From Xenophilus sp. E41 (GTDB lineage: Bacteria > Pseudomonadota > Gammaproteobacteria > Burkholderiales > Burkholderiaceae_C), in NCBI RefSeq assembly GCF_003671765.1, contig NZ_QPIB01000009.1, forward strand, positions 523,713-587,712: a DNA stretch of 64,000 bases, in the 5' to 3' direction. The notes under the pieces were generated by a model that did no database searches, was not told the DNA's origin, and saw only the letters and a program-made list of their open reading frames with translations. Positions 46,627 through 54,707 of this stretch are shown piece by piece. Within the stretch, counting starts at the first letter, position 1. Each line of letters starts with the position of its first letter. The position numbers were made by a program, and so were the translations under genes.

Positions 46627-47331
46627 ATGCGTGCGACCTTTGTTCGCCACGGGCAGAGTACCGGCAACGCCGGCCAGCCCACGCGCGACCTGGTGGCCAT
46701 GCCGCTCACGCCACTGGGCGTGTCGCAGGCGCGCGAGGTGGCCTGCAGCTGGCGGCGCGAGCCGACGCACATCGTGAGCTCGCCCTTCCTGCGCGCGCGG
46801 CAGACGGCCGAGCCCACCTGCGTGCGCTTTCCCGGCGTGCCGATGGCGATCTGGCCGATCCACGAGTTCACCTACCTGTGCCCGGCCAACTGGGCCGACA
46901 CCACGCGCGCGCAGCGGCGTCCCACGGTCGAGGCCTACTGGCAGCGCGGCGACCCGGCCTACGTGGACGGGGAGGGCGCCGAGAGCTTCTCGCAGGTGCT
47001 GCGGCGGGCCGAGTCGGCGCTGGCGCGGCTGGCCGCGCTGCCCGACGACGCGGAGGTCTTCCTCTTCAGCCACGGGCAGTTCATGCAGGCAGTGCGCCAG
47101 AGCGTGGGCCTGGCCGGCGAAAGCGATGGCGACAAGATGGCCCAGTTCTGGCCCTTCGAGCAGCGCTCGCCGGTGCTCAATTGCCAGAAGCTGGTGCTGG
47201 GCCACGCGGACGGCGTCTGGCGTCTGATCGGCGAAGACCCGCTGGCTGCGCCCGAACTGCCTGTCGCCATGGATTCGATAGCTGCCCGCGCAGAACGGCC
47301 GCGGGCTGGAGGTCGCTTTGGTCATGAATGA
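46627..47331 (+). CDS. histidine phosphatase family protein
   Basis: 234 residues. The catalytic RHG motif is in MRATFVRHGQSTGNAG, with a second arginine and histidine in SSPFLRARQTAEPT and VFLFSHGQFMQAV, as in phosphoglycerate-mutase-like phosphatases. Substrate unknown. The last 19 or so residues (MDSIAARAERPRAGGRFGHE) come from a palindromic element and have no family counterpart; the stop then overlaps the next gene's start. It follows alaS by 23 bp. Confidence 0.88.
   Translation: MRATFVRHGQSTGNAGQPTRDLVAMPLTPLGVSQAREVACSWRREPTHIVSSPFLRARQTAEPTCVRFPGVPMAIWPIHEFTYLCPANWADTTRAQRRPTVEAYWQRGDPAYVDGEGAESFSQVLRRAESALARLAALPDDAEVFLFSHGQFMQAVRQSVGLAGESDGDKMAQFWPFEQRSPVLNCQKLVLGHADGVWRLIGEDPLAAPELPVAMDSIAARAERPRAGGRFGHE
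47266..47322 (+). repeat. bipartite palindromic element, copy 6, forming a gene end
   Basis: Plus orientation: decayed palindrome GCCATGGATTCGATAGC, then TGCCCGCGCAGAACGG, CCGCGGGCTGGAGG and tail TCGCTTTGGTC. It encodes the C-terminal tail of the histidine phosphatase and ends 2 bp before the reductase ATG. Confidence 0.75.
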
Positions 47332-48346
47332 TCTGGAAGCACCCGGCGAGGTGCTCGTGATGGGCGCCGGCGCCGTGGGCTGCTACGTCGGCGGCTGCCT
47401 GGCGGCCGCGGGGGTGCCCGTCACCTTCGTCGGACGGCCGCGGGTGCTCGAGGCGCTGGCGCAGCACGGACTCACGCTGACCGACCGCGACGGCGCTTGC
47501 CAGCGCGTGCGGGCCGCCGACCTGCGCCTGGCCGGCGCGGTGCCTGCGGGCGCGCGCCCGGCGCTGGTGCTGCTGTCGGTGAAGAGCGGCGCCACCGCCG
47601 CGGCGGCGGCCGAACTGGCGGCGGCCCTGCCGGCCGGCACGCCGGTCGTCTCGCTGCAGAACGGCATCGGCAACGCGGGCCTGGCGCAGCGCACCGCACC
47701 TTCGCTCAAGGCGCTGCCGGGCATGGTGCCCTACAACGTGGCCGAGCTGGCGCCCGGGGCCTATCACCGCGGCACCGCCGGGCGGCTGGCCAGCGTGGCG
47801 CATCCGGCCCTGCTGCCGTGGGCACCGGTGTTCGAGGCCGCGGGCGTGCCCATCGACCTGCGCAGCGACCTGCAGGCCATCCAGTGGGGCAAGCTGCTGC
47901 TCAACCTCAACAACCCGGTCAATGCGCTGTCGGGACTGCCGCTGCGCGACCAACTGCTCGACCGCGGCTACCGCCGCTGCTTCGCGGCACTGATCGACGA
48001 GGCCCTGGGCGCCCTGGACGCCGCCGGCATCGAGCCGGCGCAGATGACCGCCGTGTCGCCGCGCCGCCTGCCGATGCTGCTGCGCCTGCCCAACTGGCTG
48101 TTCCGCCGCGTCGCCGCGCCCATGCTGCGGGTGGACGCCAAGGCGCGCTCGAGCATGGCGGACGACGTGGCGCTGGGCCGGCGGACCGAGGTCGATGCGC
48201 TCAGCGGCGAGGTGGTGCGCCTGGCCGAAGCGCATGGCCGCAGCGCGCCGCGCAACGCGAAGATGGTCGAACTGCTCGACGGCGGCTGGCCGAAGCCGCC
48301 GGTGCGCATGGATTCGGCCGCGCTGCAGCGCGCGCTCGGTCTGTAG
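47324..48346 (+). CDS. 2-dehydropantoate 2-reductase family (PanE/ApbA) protein
   Basis: 340 residues from ATG 47324 (MNDLEAPGEVLVMGAGAVGC). Rossmann motif VMGAGAVGCYVGGCLAAAG; LLSVKSGATAAAAAEL and VSLQNGIGNAGLAQ; the catalytic lysine and asparagine in IQWGKLLLNLNNPVNALSGL; and the late KARSSMADDVALGRRTEVDA then LSGEVVRLAEAHG. PanE makes pantoate for coenzyme A, but the family also includes other ketoacid reductases and genomes often have several, so the symbol is withheld. It overlaps the phosphatase gene by 8 bp, suggesting translational coupling. Confidence 0.87.
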   Translation: MNDLEAPGEVLVMGAGAVGCYVGGCLAAAGVPVTFVGRPRVLEALAQHGLTLTDRDGACQRVRAADLRLAGAVPAGARPALVLLSVKSGATAAAAAELAAALPAGTPVVSLQNGIGNAGLAQRTAPSLKALPGMVPYNVAELAPGAYHRGTAGRLASVAHPALLPWAPVFEAAGVPIDLRSDLQAIQWGKLLLNLNNPVNALSGLPLRDQLLDRGYRRCFAALIDEALGALDAAGIEPAQMTAVSPRRLPMLLRLPNWLFRRVAAPMLRVDAKARSSMADDVALGRRTEVDALSGEVVRLAEAHGRSAPRNAKMVELLDGGWPKPPVRMDSAALQRALGL

Positions 48347-48354
48347 CGCGCAAG

Positions 48355-48422
48355 CGAATTTCAAGCCAAAACCGGTTGCAGCGCCCGCGGGACGGGCGCA
48401 GTCCGCTATCGATTCGATAGCG
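48355..48422 (-). repeat. bipartite palindromic element, copy 7
   Basis: Reverse orientation. Minus strand: CGCTATCGAATCGATAGCG (perfect), then GACTGCGCCCGTCC, CGCGGGCGCTGCAACCGG and tail TTTTGGCTTGAAATT. It separates the convergent reductase and TetR genes and its two hairpins could serve as a bidirectional terminator. Confidence 0.8.
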
Positions 48423-48447
48423 AACGGGGCTGCCGGCGCTGGCCTCG

Positions 48448-49047
48448 TCAGCGCCGCGCCACCAGTGCACCCAGCACCGTGCGCAGGGTACCGACCGCCG
48501 CCTCGCGCCCTGCCGTGTCGCCCGCCATCTGCGCCCGCACGATCGCGCCGTCGAAGACCAGCGCCGCCGCATCGGCCAGCAGCTCGCGGGTCGCGCCGTC
48601 GGGCAGCAGTTCGGCGATCACCTGCGTCATCTCGGCCTTGTGTGCGCGCGCGATGTCCACCGCCTCGGGCAATGCCTGCGCGATCTCGACCACGGAGTTG
48701 ATGAAGGCGCAGCCGCGAAAGTCCGGCTGCTCGGTCCATTCCTGCAGCACGTCGGCCAGCAGCAGCAGGCGCGCGTGGCCCTCGGCCGGCGACGCCGCGC
48801 CGTGGCGGCCCAGCGCGTCGATGAACCAGGCGATCCAGCGGCGATGGCGGAAATCCAGGAACTCGCGCACCAGCGCATCCTTGCTCGCGAAGTGCCGGTA
48901 GAAGGTCAGCTTGGCCACGCCGGATTCGGCGATGAGCCGGTCCACGCCGGTGGCGCGGATGCCGTCGCGGTAGAAGAGGTCGTGCGCCATCGCGAGGATG
49001 CGCTCGCGTGCCGACGGGTCGGTGGCGGCAGATGTGGGGGAAGGCAT
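48448..49047 (-). CDS. TetR/AcrR-family transcriptional regulator
   Basis: 199 residues. N-terminal helix-turn-helix: [40 protein letters not shown] then [13 protein letters not shown]. The C-terminal ligand domain includes [16 protein letters not shown], typical of the TetR group near YxaF/LmrA. Two perfect 18-bp palindromes between it and the divergent NTF2-like gene are almost certainly its operators, so it should repress both genes. The inducer is unknown. Confidence 0.93.
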   Translation of the reverse strand: MPSPTSAATDPSARERILAMAHDLFYRDGIRATGVDRLIAESGVAKLTFYRHFASKDALVREFLDFRHRRWIAWFIDALGRHGAASPAEGHARLLLLADVLQEWTEQPDFRGCAFINSVVEIAQALPEAVDIARAHKAEMTQVIAELLPDGATRELLADAAALVFDGAIVRAQMAGDTAGREAAVGTLRTVLGALVARR

Positions 49048-49056
49048 GTCGACATT

Positions 49057-49074
49057 GTAGACAGGTCTGTCTAC
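49057..49074. promoter_or_regulatory. TetR operator O1
   Basis: Perfect palindrome GTAGACAGGTCTGTCTAC, 9 bp upstream of the TetR start. Identical to O2; centre-to-centre spacing is 40 bp, close to four helical turns. Confidence 0.88.
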
Positions 49075-49096
49075 TTGGGTTATCGTCGGTGCCGAG

Positions 49097-49114
49097 GTAG
49101 ACAGGTCTGTCTAC
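49097..49114. promoter_or_regulatory. TetR operator O2
   Basis: Second exact copy of GTAGACAGGTCTGTCTAC, 32 bp before the NTF2-like gene start, positioned to cover its promoter. Confidence 0.88.
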
Positions 49115-49146
49115 ATCGACCACCACCCAACCGAAGGAGCCCCTGC

Positions 49147-49641
49147 ATGTCCGCACCGCAACCCGAAGCCCAGAGCGAGATCCGTCCCCCCGTGCCGCCG
49201 TTCACGCTGGCCACCGCCACCCAGAAGGTGCGCGGCGCCGAGGACGCCTGGAACTCGCGCGACCCCGACCGCGTGGCCCAGGTCTACACGCTCGACACCA
49301 TCTGGCGCAACCGCGCCGAGTTTCCGAGGGGCCGCGAGGCGGCCCGCGCGTTCCTGCAGCGCAAGTGGGCGCGCGAACTGGACTACCGGCTGATCAAGGG
49401 CCTGTGGGCCTTCACCGAGCACCGCATCGCGGTGCGCTTCGCCTACGAGTGGCACGACGACTCGGGCCAGTGGTTCCGCAGCTACGGCAACGAGAACTGG
49501 GAGTTCAATGCCCAGGGCCTGATGCAGCGGCGCTTCGCCAGCATCAACGACCTGCCCATCGCGGCGGCCGATCGCCTGTTCCACTGGCCGCTCGGCCGCC
49601 GGCCCGACGACCACCCCGGGCTGGAGGAACTGGGCCTCTGA
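49147..49641 (+). CDS. nuclear transport factor 2-like protein (DUF1348 type)
   Basis: 164 residues, AAGGAG about 8 bp upstream of ATG 49147. The cone-shaped NTF2 fold is suggested by [60 protein letters not shown] and [20 protein letters not shown]. The [11 protein letters not shown] segment is characteristic of DUF1348. Function unknown; such proteins can be small isomerases, dehydratases or ligand binders. It is the sole obvious target of the divergent TetR regulator, so it probably handles the inducer or a stress compound. Confidence 0.85.
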   Translation: MSAPQPEAQSEIRPPVPPFTLATATQKVRGAEDAWNSRDPDRVAQVYTLDTIWRNRAEFPRGREAARAFLQRKWARELDYRLIKGLWAFTEHRIAVRFAYEWHDDSGQWFRSYGNENWEFNAQGLMQRRFASINDLPIAAADRLFHWPLGRRPDDHPGLEELGL

Positions 49642-49682
49642 AGCGCCATCGGCGGTCGGCCAAGGGGCGCTACATTGCCGGC

Positions 49683-51257
49683 ATGACGCCCCTGCCGCTG
49701 ATCCGCCTGCTGCTTGCCCTGGCCGCGCTGGCCGTGGCGGGCTGCGCCAGCCTGCCGCCGCCGCAGCCGGCGCCGCGCTCCACCGCGCCGACCGACGTCG
49801 CCGGCACCCGCCTGGCGCAGATCGCCAGGGCCGGCACGCCGCCCGGCAGCGGGCCGGACGCGCTCTCGGGCTTCCAGCTCATGCCCGAGGGGCCGACGGC
49901 GCTCAATGCACGCGTTGCGCTCGCGCGCGCCGCCCAGAAGAGCATCGACGCGCAGTACTACATCCTGCAGGCCGACGGTTCGGGCCTGCTCTTCCTGCAC
50001 GAACTGCTGCAGGCCGCGCGGCGCGGCGTGCGGGTGCGGCTGCTGGTCGACGACCTCTACACCGCGGGCAAGGACGAGCTCTTCGCCGCGCTGGCCTCGC
50101 AGCCCAACTTCGAGCTGCGCCTGTTCAACCCGCTGGCGGTGCGCACCGGCCCGCTGACGCTGCGGCTCGCGCTGTCGCTGGGCGACGTGCGGCGCATCAA
50201 CCGGCGCATGCACAACAAGCTCTTCGTGGCCGACAACAGCGTCGCCATCACGGGCGGGCGCAACATCGCCGACGAGTACTTCATGCGCAGCGACGTGGCC
50301 AACTTCATCGACATGGACGTGCTGGCCACCGGGCCGGTGGTGCCGGAGCTGTCGGCCTCCTTCGACGACTACTGGAACAGCGCCCAGGTGCGGCCGATCG
50401 GCGCGCTGATGCGCGTGCCCACCGACGGCGAGGGCACGCGCGAATGGTTGCAGGCGCACCTCGTCGGCAAGCGCGAGCCCCTGCCCGAGCGCTACACCGA
50501 CGTGCTCGGCCACCCCACCATCGCGGCCCAGCTCGAGGCCGGCCGGCTCGAGCAGACGCCGGGCGACGGCCGCGCGGTGGCCGACATCCCCGAGAAGATC
50601 ACCATCCAGGACCCGGAGGCCAGCTACGCCGACAGCGTGACGCAGCGCACCGTCGCCATGCTCTACGGCGCGCGCGAACAGGTGGTGATGGTGTCGCCGT
50701 ACTTCATCCCGGGCGAACGCGGCCTCGAGATGCTGGAGGACGGCGTCAAGCACGGCGTGGAGATGATCGTGCTGACCAACTCGCTCGACGCCACCGACGA
50801 GTCGCTGGTGTACGCCGGCTACGCGCGCTACCGAATGGCCATGCTCAAGGCGGGCATCCACATCTACGAGCTGGGCGCCAAACTGGCGCCGCGCGACCAC
50901 CAGCTGGGCGACTTCAAGAGCTCGACCGGGCGGTTGCATTCCAAGCTGGCCATCGTCGACCGGCGGCGCATGTTCATCGGCTCGATGAACCTCGACGGCC
51001 GATCGGCGCGCCTGAACACCGAGATCGGCGTGCTGATCGACAGCCCGGCGCTGGCGGCGCAGGTCGGGCGCTTCATGCCGCTGCGCGCGCTGGGCGCCTA
51101 CCAGCTGCAGCTCACGGCCGGCGGCAGCGGGGTGGAGTGGATCGAGCACAACCCCGACGGCAGCAGCAAGGTCATCACCGACGAGCCGGGCGCCCACTGG
51201 CTGGGGAGCTTCCGCGACTGGCTGCTGCTGCGCTTCCTGCCCGAAGACCTGCTGTGA
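49683..51257 (+). CDS. phospholipase D family lipoprotein (cardiolipin-synthase-like)
   Basis: 524 residues from ATG 49683. Lipoprotein signal LLLALAALAVAGC with lipobox AVAG-C. Two PLD catalytic HKD motifs: RRMHNKLFVADNSVAITGGR and GRLHSKLAIVDRRRMFIGSM. Additional family marks are KSIDAQYYILQADGSGLLFL, RRGVRVRLLVDDLYTAGKDE and VVMVSPYFIPGERGLEML. This layout resembles YmdC/ClsC-type enzymes that transfer or hydrolyse phosphatidyl groups; the lipid anchor places it in the cell envelope. It follows the NTF2-like gene by 41 bp on the same strand. Confidence 0.9.
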   Translation: MTPLPLIRLLLALAALAVAGCASLPPPQPAPRSTAPTDVAGTRLAQIARAGTPPGSGPDALSGFQLMPEGPTALNARVALARAAQKSIDAQYYILQADGSGLLFLHELLQAARRGVRVRLLVDDLYTAGKDELFAALASQPNFELRLFNPLAVRTGPLTLRLALSLGDVRRINRRMHNKLFVADNSVAITGGRNIADEYFMRSDVANFIDMDVLATGPVVPELSASFDDYWNSAQVRPIGALMRVPTDGEGTREWLQAHLVGKREPLPERYTDVLGHPTIAAQLEAGRLEQTPGDGRAVADIPEKITIQDPEASYADSVTQRTVAMLYGAREQVVMVSPYFIPGERGLEMLEDGVKHGVEMIVLTNSLDATDESLVYAGYARYRMAMLKAGIHIYELGAKLAPRDHQLGDFKSSTGRLHSKLAIVDRRRMFIGSMNLDGRSARLNTEIGVLIDSPALAAQVGRFMPLRALGAYQLQLTAGGSGVEWIEHNPDGSSKVITDEPGAHWLGSFRDWLLLRFLPEDLL

Positions 51258-51291
51258 ACGCCATGGCATGTCGGTTGCATGCCTTGCGCGC

Positions 51292-52500
51292 ATGTCCTAC
51301 GCGCTGAACCTGCCCCGCAACGCCGATGCCGGCGTCGATGCCGGCGTCGATGCGCTCTGGGGCCATCCTCTGAGCCTGCTGCTGGAGTCCACCGGCGAAG
51401 GCGTCTTCGGCATCGACCTGGACGGCCACTGCACCTTCATCAACCGTGCCGGGGCCCGCCTGCTCGGCCACGATGCGGCGGCGGTGATCGGCCGCAACAT
51501 GCACGAGCTGACCCACCATTCCCACGCCGACGGCTCGCCGTACCCGGACACCGATTGCCCGATCTTCAACGCCTTCCGGCGCGGCCTGCCGTGCCGCATC
51601 GACACGGAGGTGTTCTGGCGCCGCGACGGCACTTCCTTCGCGGTCGAGTATTCGAGCCATCCCATCCTCGACGGCGACGCCGTGCGCGGCGCCGTCATCA
51701 CCTTCGTCGACATCACCGAGCGCCGGCGCGCCGCGCACGCCCTGCAGCAGTCGCGCGACGAGCTGGAGCGGCGCGTGGCCGAACGCACCTCGGAACTGAG
51801 CGCCGCCCTGCAGCAGGTGCGCGAGCTCTCGGCCTGGATGGAATCGGTGCGCGAGGACGAACGCACCCGCATCGCGCGCGAGGTGCACGACGAGCTGGGC
51901 AGCCTGCTGGTGGCCCTGAAGATGGACGTCGACTGGATCGGCAAGCGCCTGGGCGAACAGGGCGCGCGCACGCCCGAGGCCGCCGAGGACATGCGCCTGC
52001 AGATGCGCGGCAAGTGCAGCAACATGAGCGGCCTGATCGAGCGCGCGGTGGACAACGTCGGCCGGATCATCACCGACCTGCGGCCGAGCATCCTCGACCA
52101 CCAGGGCCTGTGGGCGGCGCTGGAGTGGCAGGCGCACGAGTTCGCGCGCGCGGCCGAGCTGCAGCTGGACTGGCGCATGGCGGTGGACGAGTCGCTGGAA
52201 CTGCCCGGGCCGGCCGCCATGGCCGTGTTCCGCATCTTCCAGGAGATGCTGAGCAACGTGGGCCGCCACGCGCGCGCCAGCCGGGTGGAGGTCGACATCC
52301 ACCTCGAGGGCGACGCGCTGTACCTGCAGGTGCGCGACGACGGCGTCGGGGCGGCCGCGCAGGCCTTCCATGCGCCGACATCCTATGGCGTGCGCGGCAT
52401 GCGGGAGCGGGCGCTGCACTTCGGCGGCAGCGTCGAGATCTCGAGCCGGACCGGCCGCGGGACCTTGCTGTGCCTGCGCATGCCGCTGTCCCATGAATAG
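51292..52500 (+). CDS. PAS-domain sensor histidine kinase (HisKA_3, NarX/DegS-like)
   Basis: 402 residues from ATG 51292 (MSYALNLPRN); an ATG eight codons upstream is also possible. A PAS domain spans about 35-150 (LLLESTGEGVFGIDLDGHCT, RRDGTSFAVEYSSHPILDGD). A short coiled coil follows (QSRDELERRVAERTSELSAA). The phosphoacceptor His is in EDERTRIAREVHDELGSLLV, and the ATPase has IFQEMLSNVGRHARASRV and DDGVGAAAQAF. No membrane helix, so a cytoplasmic sensor. Codons 11-20 contain a small tandem repeat encoding DAGVDAGVDA. Its stop overlaps the response regulator start. Confidence 0.9.
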   Translation: MSYALNLPRNADAGVDAGVDALWGHPLSLLLESTGEGVFGIDLDGHCTFINRAGARLLGHDAAAVIGRNMHELTHHSHADGSPYPDTDCPIFNAFRRGLPCRIDTEVFWRRDGTSFAVEYSSHPILDGDAVRGAVITFVDITERRRAAHALQQSRDELERRVAERTSELSAALQQVRELSAWMESVREDERTRIAREVHDELGSLLVALKMDVDWIGKRLGEQGARTPEAAEDMRLQMRGKCSNMSGLIERAVDNVGRIITDLRPSILDHQGLWAALEWQAHEFARAAELQLDWRMAVDESLELPGPAAMAVFRIFQEMLSNVGRHARASRVEVDIHLEGDALYLQVRDDGVGAAAQAFHAPTSYGVRGMRERALHFGGSVEISSRTGRGTLLCLRMPLSHE

Positions 52501-53176
52501 CAAGGCCGTGGCGAACCCCATCCGCGTCCTGCTGGGCGACGACCATCGCATCGTGCGCGAGGGCCTGCGCCAGATGCTGGGCGACCCGGCCAACGGCAGC
52601 CCCGAGATCGCGGTGGCGGCCGAGGCGGCCACCGGCCCCGAGGTGATCGAGCGCGTGACGCAGCTCGGCGGCACCCAGGGCCTCGACGTGGTGCTGCTGG
52701 ACATCGCGCTGCCCGGCCGCGACGGGCTGGACGTGCTGCAGGACCTGCGGGCGGGCTGGCCCGAGCTGCCGGTGCTGATGCTGTCCACCTACCCCGAGCG
52801 GCAGTACGCCGTGCGCTGCATCCGCCTGGGCGCGGCCGGCTACCTCAACAAGAGCGCCGATGCCGAGGAGATGGTGGCCGCGGTGCGCAAGGCGGCCGGC
52901 GGCGGCATCTACGTCACGCCGGCCACCGCCGAGGCGCTGGCCAGCGCCGTGGGGCGCAGCGGTTCGGCCACCGAGGCGCTGTCGCACCGCGAGCACCAGG
53001 TGTTCCGCCTGCTCACGGCGGGGCACAGCGTGAGCGAGATTGGTGCAAGCCTGGGCCTGGCGCCCAACACCGTCAGCACCTACCGGGCGCGCATCCTCGA
53101 AAAGACGGGAACCAAGAACGACGTGGAACTGGCGCTGTACGCAGAGCGGCACGGCCGCAAGCCCCCGGCGGGCTGA
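52493..53176 (+). CDS. NarL/FixJ-family response regulator
   Basis: 227 residues. Receiver domain: IRVLLGDDHRIVREGLRQML (acidic pocket), VVLLDIALPGRDGLDVL (phosphorylated Asp), VLMLSTYPERQYAV and GAAGYLNKSADAEEMV (Lys). C-terminal LuxR helix-turn-helix: LSHREHQVFRLLTAGHSVSE, IGASLGLAPNTVSTYRARIL then EKTGTKNDVELALYA. Cotranslated with the kinase (8-bp overlap). It stands immediately before the cyanate transporter genes and a perfect dyad, so it probably activates them. Confidence 0.93.
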   Translation: MNSKAVANPIRVLLGDDHRIVREGLRQMLGDPANGSPEIAVAAEAATGPEVIERVTQLGGTQGLDVVLLDIALPGRDGLDVLQDLRAGWPELPVLMLSTYPERQYAVRCIRLGAAGYLNKSADAEEMVAAVRKAAGGGIYVTPATAEALASAVGRSGSATEALSHREHQVFRLLTAGHSVSEIGASLGLAPNTVSTYRARILEKTGTKNDVELALYAERHGRKPPAG

Positions 53177-53198
53177 TCCGGGCGCGGTTTCGGGCCGG

Positions 53199-53220
53199 CT
53201 TGTAGGGCCAGCACTACAAG
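53199..53220. promoter_or_regulatory. perfect dyad, candidate response-regulator site
   Basis: CTTGTAG (53199-53205) and CTACAAG (53214-53220) separated by 8 bp, 105 bp before the substrate-binding-protein gene. A second dyad GCACGA-TTTG-TCGTGC follows at 53236-53251. Neither has a T-run, so regulator binding is more likely than termination. Confidence 0.5.
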
Positions 53221-53324
53221 GCCTCGACGGGCGCGGCACGATTTGTCGTGCAGACCTCGCCGCAGCCCCGAACAGGCCCGCACGTTGCATGGGACGAGGC
53301 TCGTCCATTGCCCGAGGAGCCTCC

Positions 53325-54707
53325 ATGCCGCGACTGCCCACCACCCTCCGCGCCGATCCCTACGACGCCGACCGCCCGCTGATGATGCGCTGCGCCTGCG
53401 GTCAGGACCATGCTCCGCAGGCCCACGGCACGGCGCAGGCGGTGGCCGCCGCGTCGGTGGAGGAGGCCTCGCGCGACTTCGTCGAGGCGGCGCTGGTCAA
53501 GGCGCTGTTCCCGCACGAGCCGCTGCGCCGGCGCTTCCTGAAGGCGGTGGGTGCGGGCACGGCGCGCGCCGCCATCGCCTCACTGCTGCCGGTCGCCTCG
53601 CTGCAGGCCATGGCGCAGGAGAAGCGGGCGCCGGAAAAGAAGGACCTGAAGATCGGCTTCATCCCGATCACCTGCGCCACGCCGCTGATCATGGCGCACC
53701 CGCTGGGCTTCTACCGCAACGAGGGCCTGAACGTGGAGGTCGTCAAGACGGCCGGCTGGGCCCTCATCCGCGACAAGATGATGAACCGGGAGTACGACGC
53801 CACGCACTTCCTCAGCCCCATGCCGCTGGCCATGTCGATGGGCGTGGGTTCCAACCCGGTGCCGATGAACGTGGCCACCATCCAGAACACCAACGGCCAG
53901 GCCATCACGCTGGCGGTGAAGCACAAGGACAAGCGCGACCCGAAGCTGTGGAAGGGCTTCAAGTTCGCCGTGCCCTTCGAGTTCAGCATGCACAACTTCC
54001 TGCTGCGCTACTACGTGGCCGAGCACGGGCTGAACCCCGACACCGACATCCAGATCCGCGTGGTGCCGCCGCCCGAGATGGTGGCCAACCTGCGGGCCGG
54101 CAACATCGACGGCTACCTGTGCCCGGACCCCTTCAACCAGCGCGCGGTGTACGAGGAAGTGGGCTTCATCCACCTGCTGACCAGGGAGCTTTGGAACGGC
54201 CACCCGTGCTGCGCCTTCGGCACCAGCACCGAGTTCATCCAGAAGAACCCCGACACCTTCGCGGCGTTGTACCGGGCGGTGCTCACCGCCTCGGCGATGG
54301 CGCGCGAGGCCAAGAACCGCGAGCTGATCGCCAAGGTGATCGCGCCCGCGCAGTACCTGAACCAGCCCGAGACGGTGATCGCCCAGGTGCTGACCGGCCG
54401 CTTCGCCGACGGGCTGGGCAAGATCCAGACGGTGCCCGACCGCGCCGACTTCGACCCCATCCCGTGGCAGAGCATGGCCGTGTGGATGCTCACGCAGATG
54501 CAGCGCTGGGGCTACGTCAAGGGCGAGGTGAACTACAAGCAGATCGCCGAGAAGGTGTTTCTGCTCACCGACGCCAGGAAGTACATGAAGGAGCTGGGCC
54601 AGCCGGTGCCGCAGGGCGCCTACCCCTCGTTCAAGGTCATGGGCCGGGAGTTCGATCCCGACAAGGCCGCGGCCTACGCCAAGAGCTTCGCGATCTACAA
54701 GTCATGA
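53325..54707 (+). CDS. NrtA/CynA-type ABC substrate-binding protein (cyanate/nitrate class)
   Basis: 460 residues from ATG 53325 with GAGGAG 8 bp upstream. The N-terminal 60 residues are unusual: MRCACGQDHAPQAHG has Cys and His that might bind metal. Only then comes a twin-arginine signal (PLRRRFLKAVGAGTARAAIA), so the Tat motif is internal. The mature part is of the NrtA/SsuA type: KIGFIPITCATPLIMAHPLG, YDATHFLSPMPLAMSMGVGS, NTNGQAITLAVKHKDKRDPK, VVPPPEMVANLRAGNIDGYL and WNGHPCCAFGTSTEF. The neighbouring cyanase suggests cyanate as the ligand. The stop overlaps the permease start by ATGA. Confidence 0.88.
   Translation: MPRLPTTLRADPYDADRPLMMRCACGQDHAPQAHGTAQAVAAASVEEASRDFVEAALVKALFPHEPLRRRFLKAVGAGTARAAIASLLPVASLQAMAQEKRAPEKKDLKIGFIPITCATPLIMAHPLGFYRNEGLNVEVVKTAGWALIRDKMMNREYDATHFLSPMPLAMSMGVGSNPVPMNVATIQNTNGQAITLAVKHKDKRDPKLWKGFKFAVPFEFSMHNFLLRYYVAEHGLNPDTDIQIRVVPPPEMVANLRAGNIDGYLCPDPFNQRAVYEEVGFIHLLTRELWNGHPCCAFGTSTEFIQKNPDTFAALYRAVLTASAMAREAKNRELIAKVIAPAQYLNQPETVIAQVLTGRFADGLGKIQTVPDRADFDPIPWQSMAVWMLTQMQRWGYVKGEVNYKQIAEKVFLLTDARKYMKELGQPVPQGAYPSFKVMGREFDPDKAAAYAKSFAIYKS

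Noticed and set aside
51325..51356. Short tandem repeat at the start of the PAS kinase gene as a phase-variation tract
   Set aside because: The unit is 12 bp, a multiple of three, and repeated about twice, so changes in copy number would not shift the frame.
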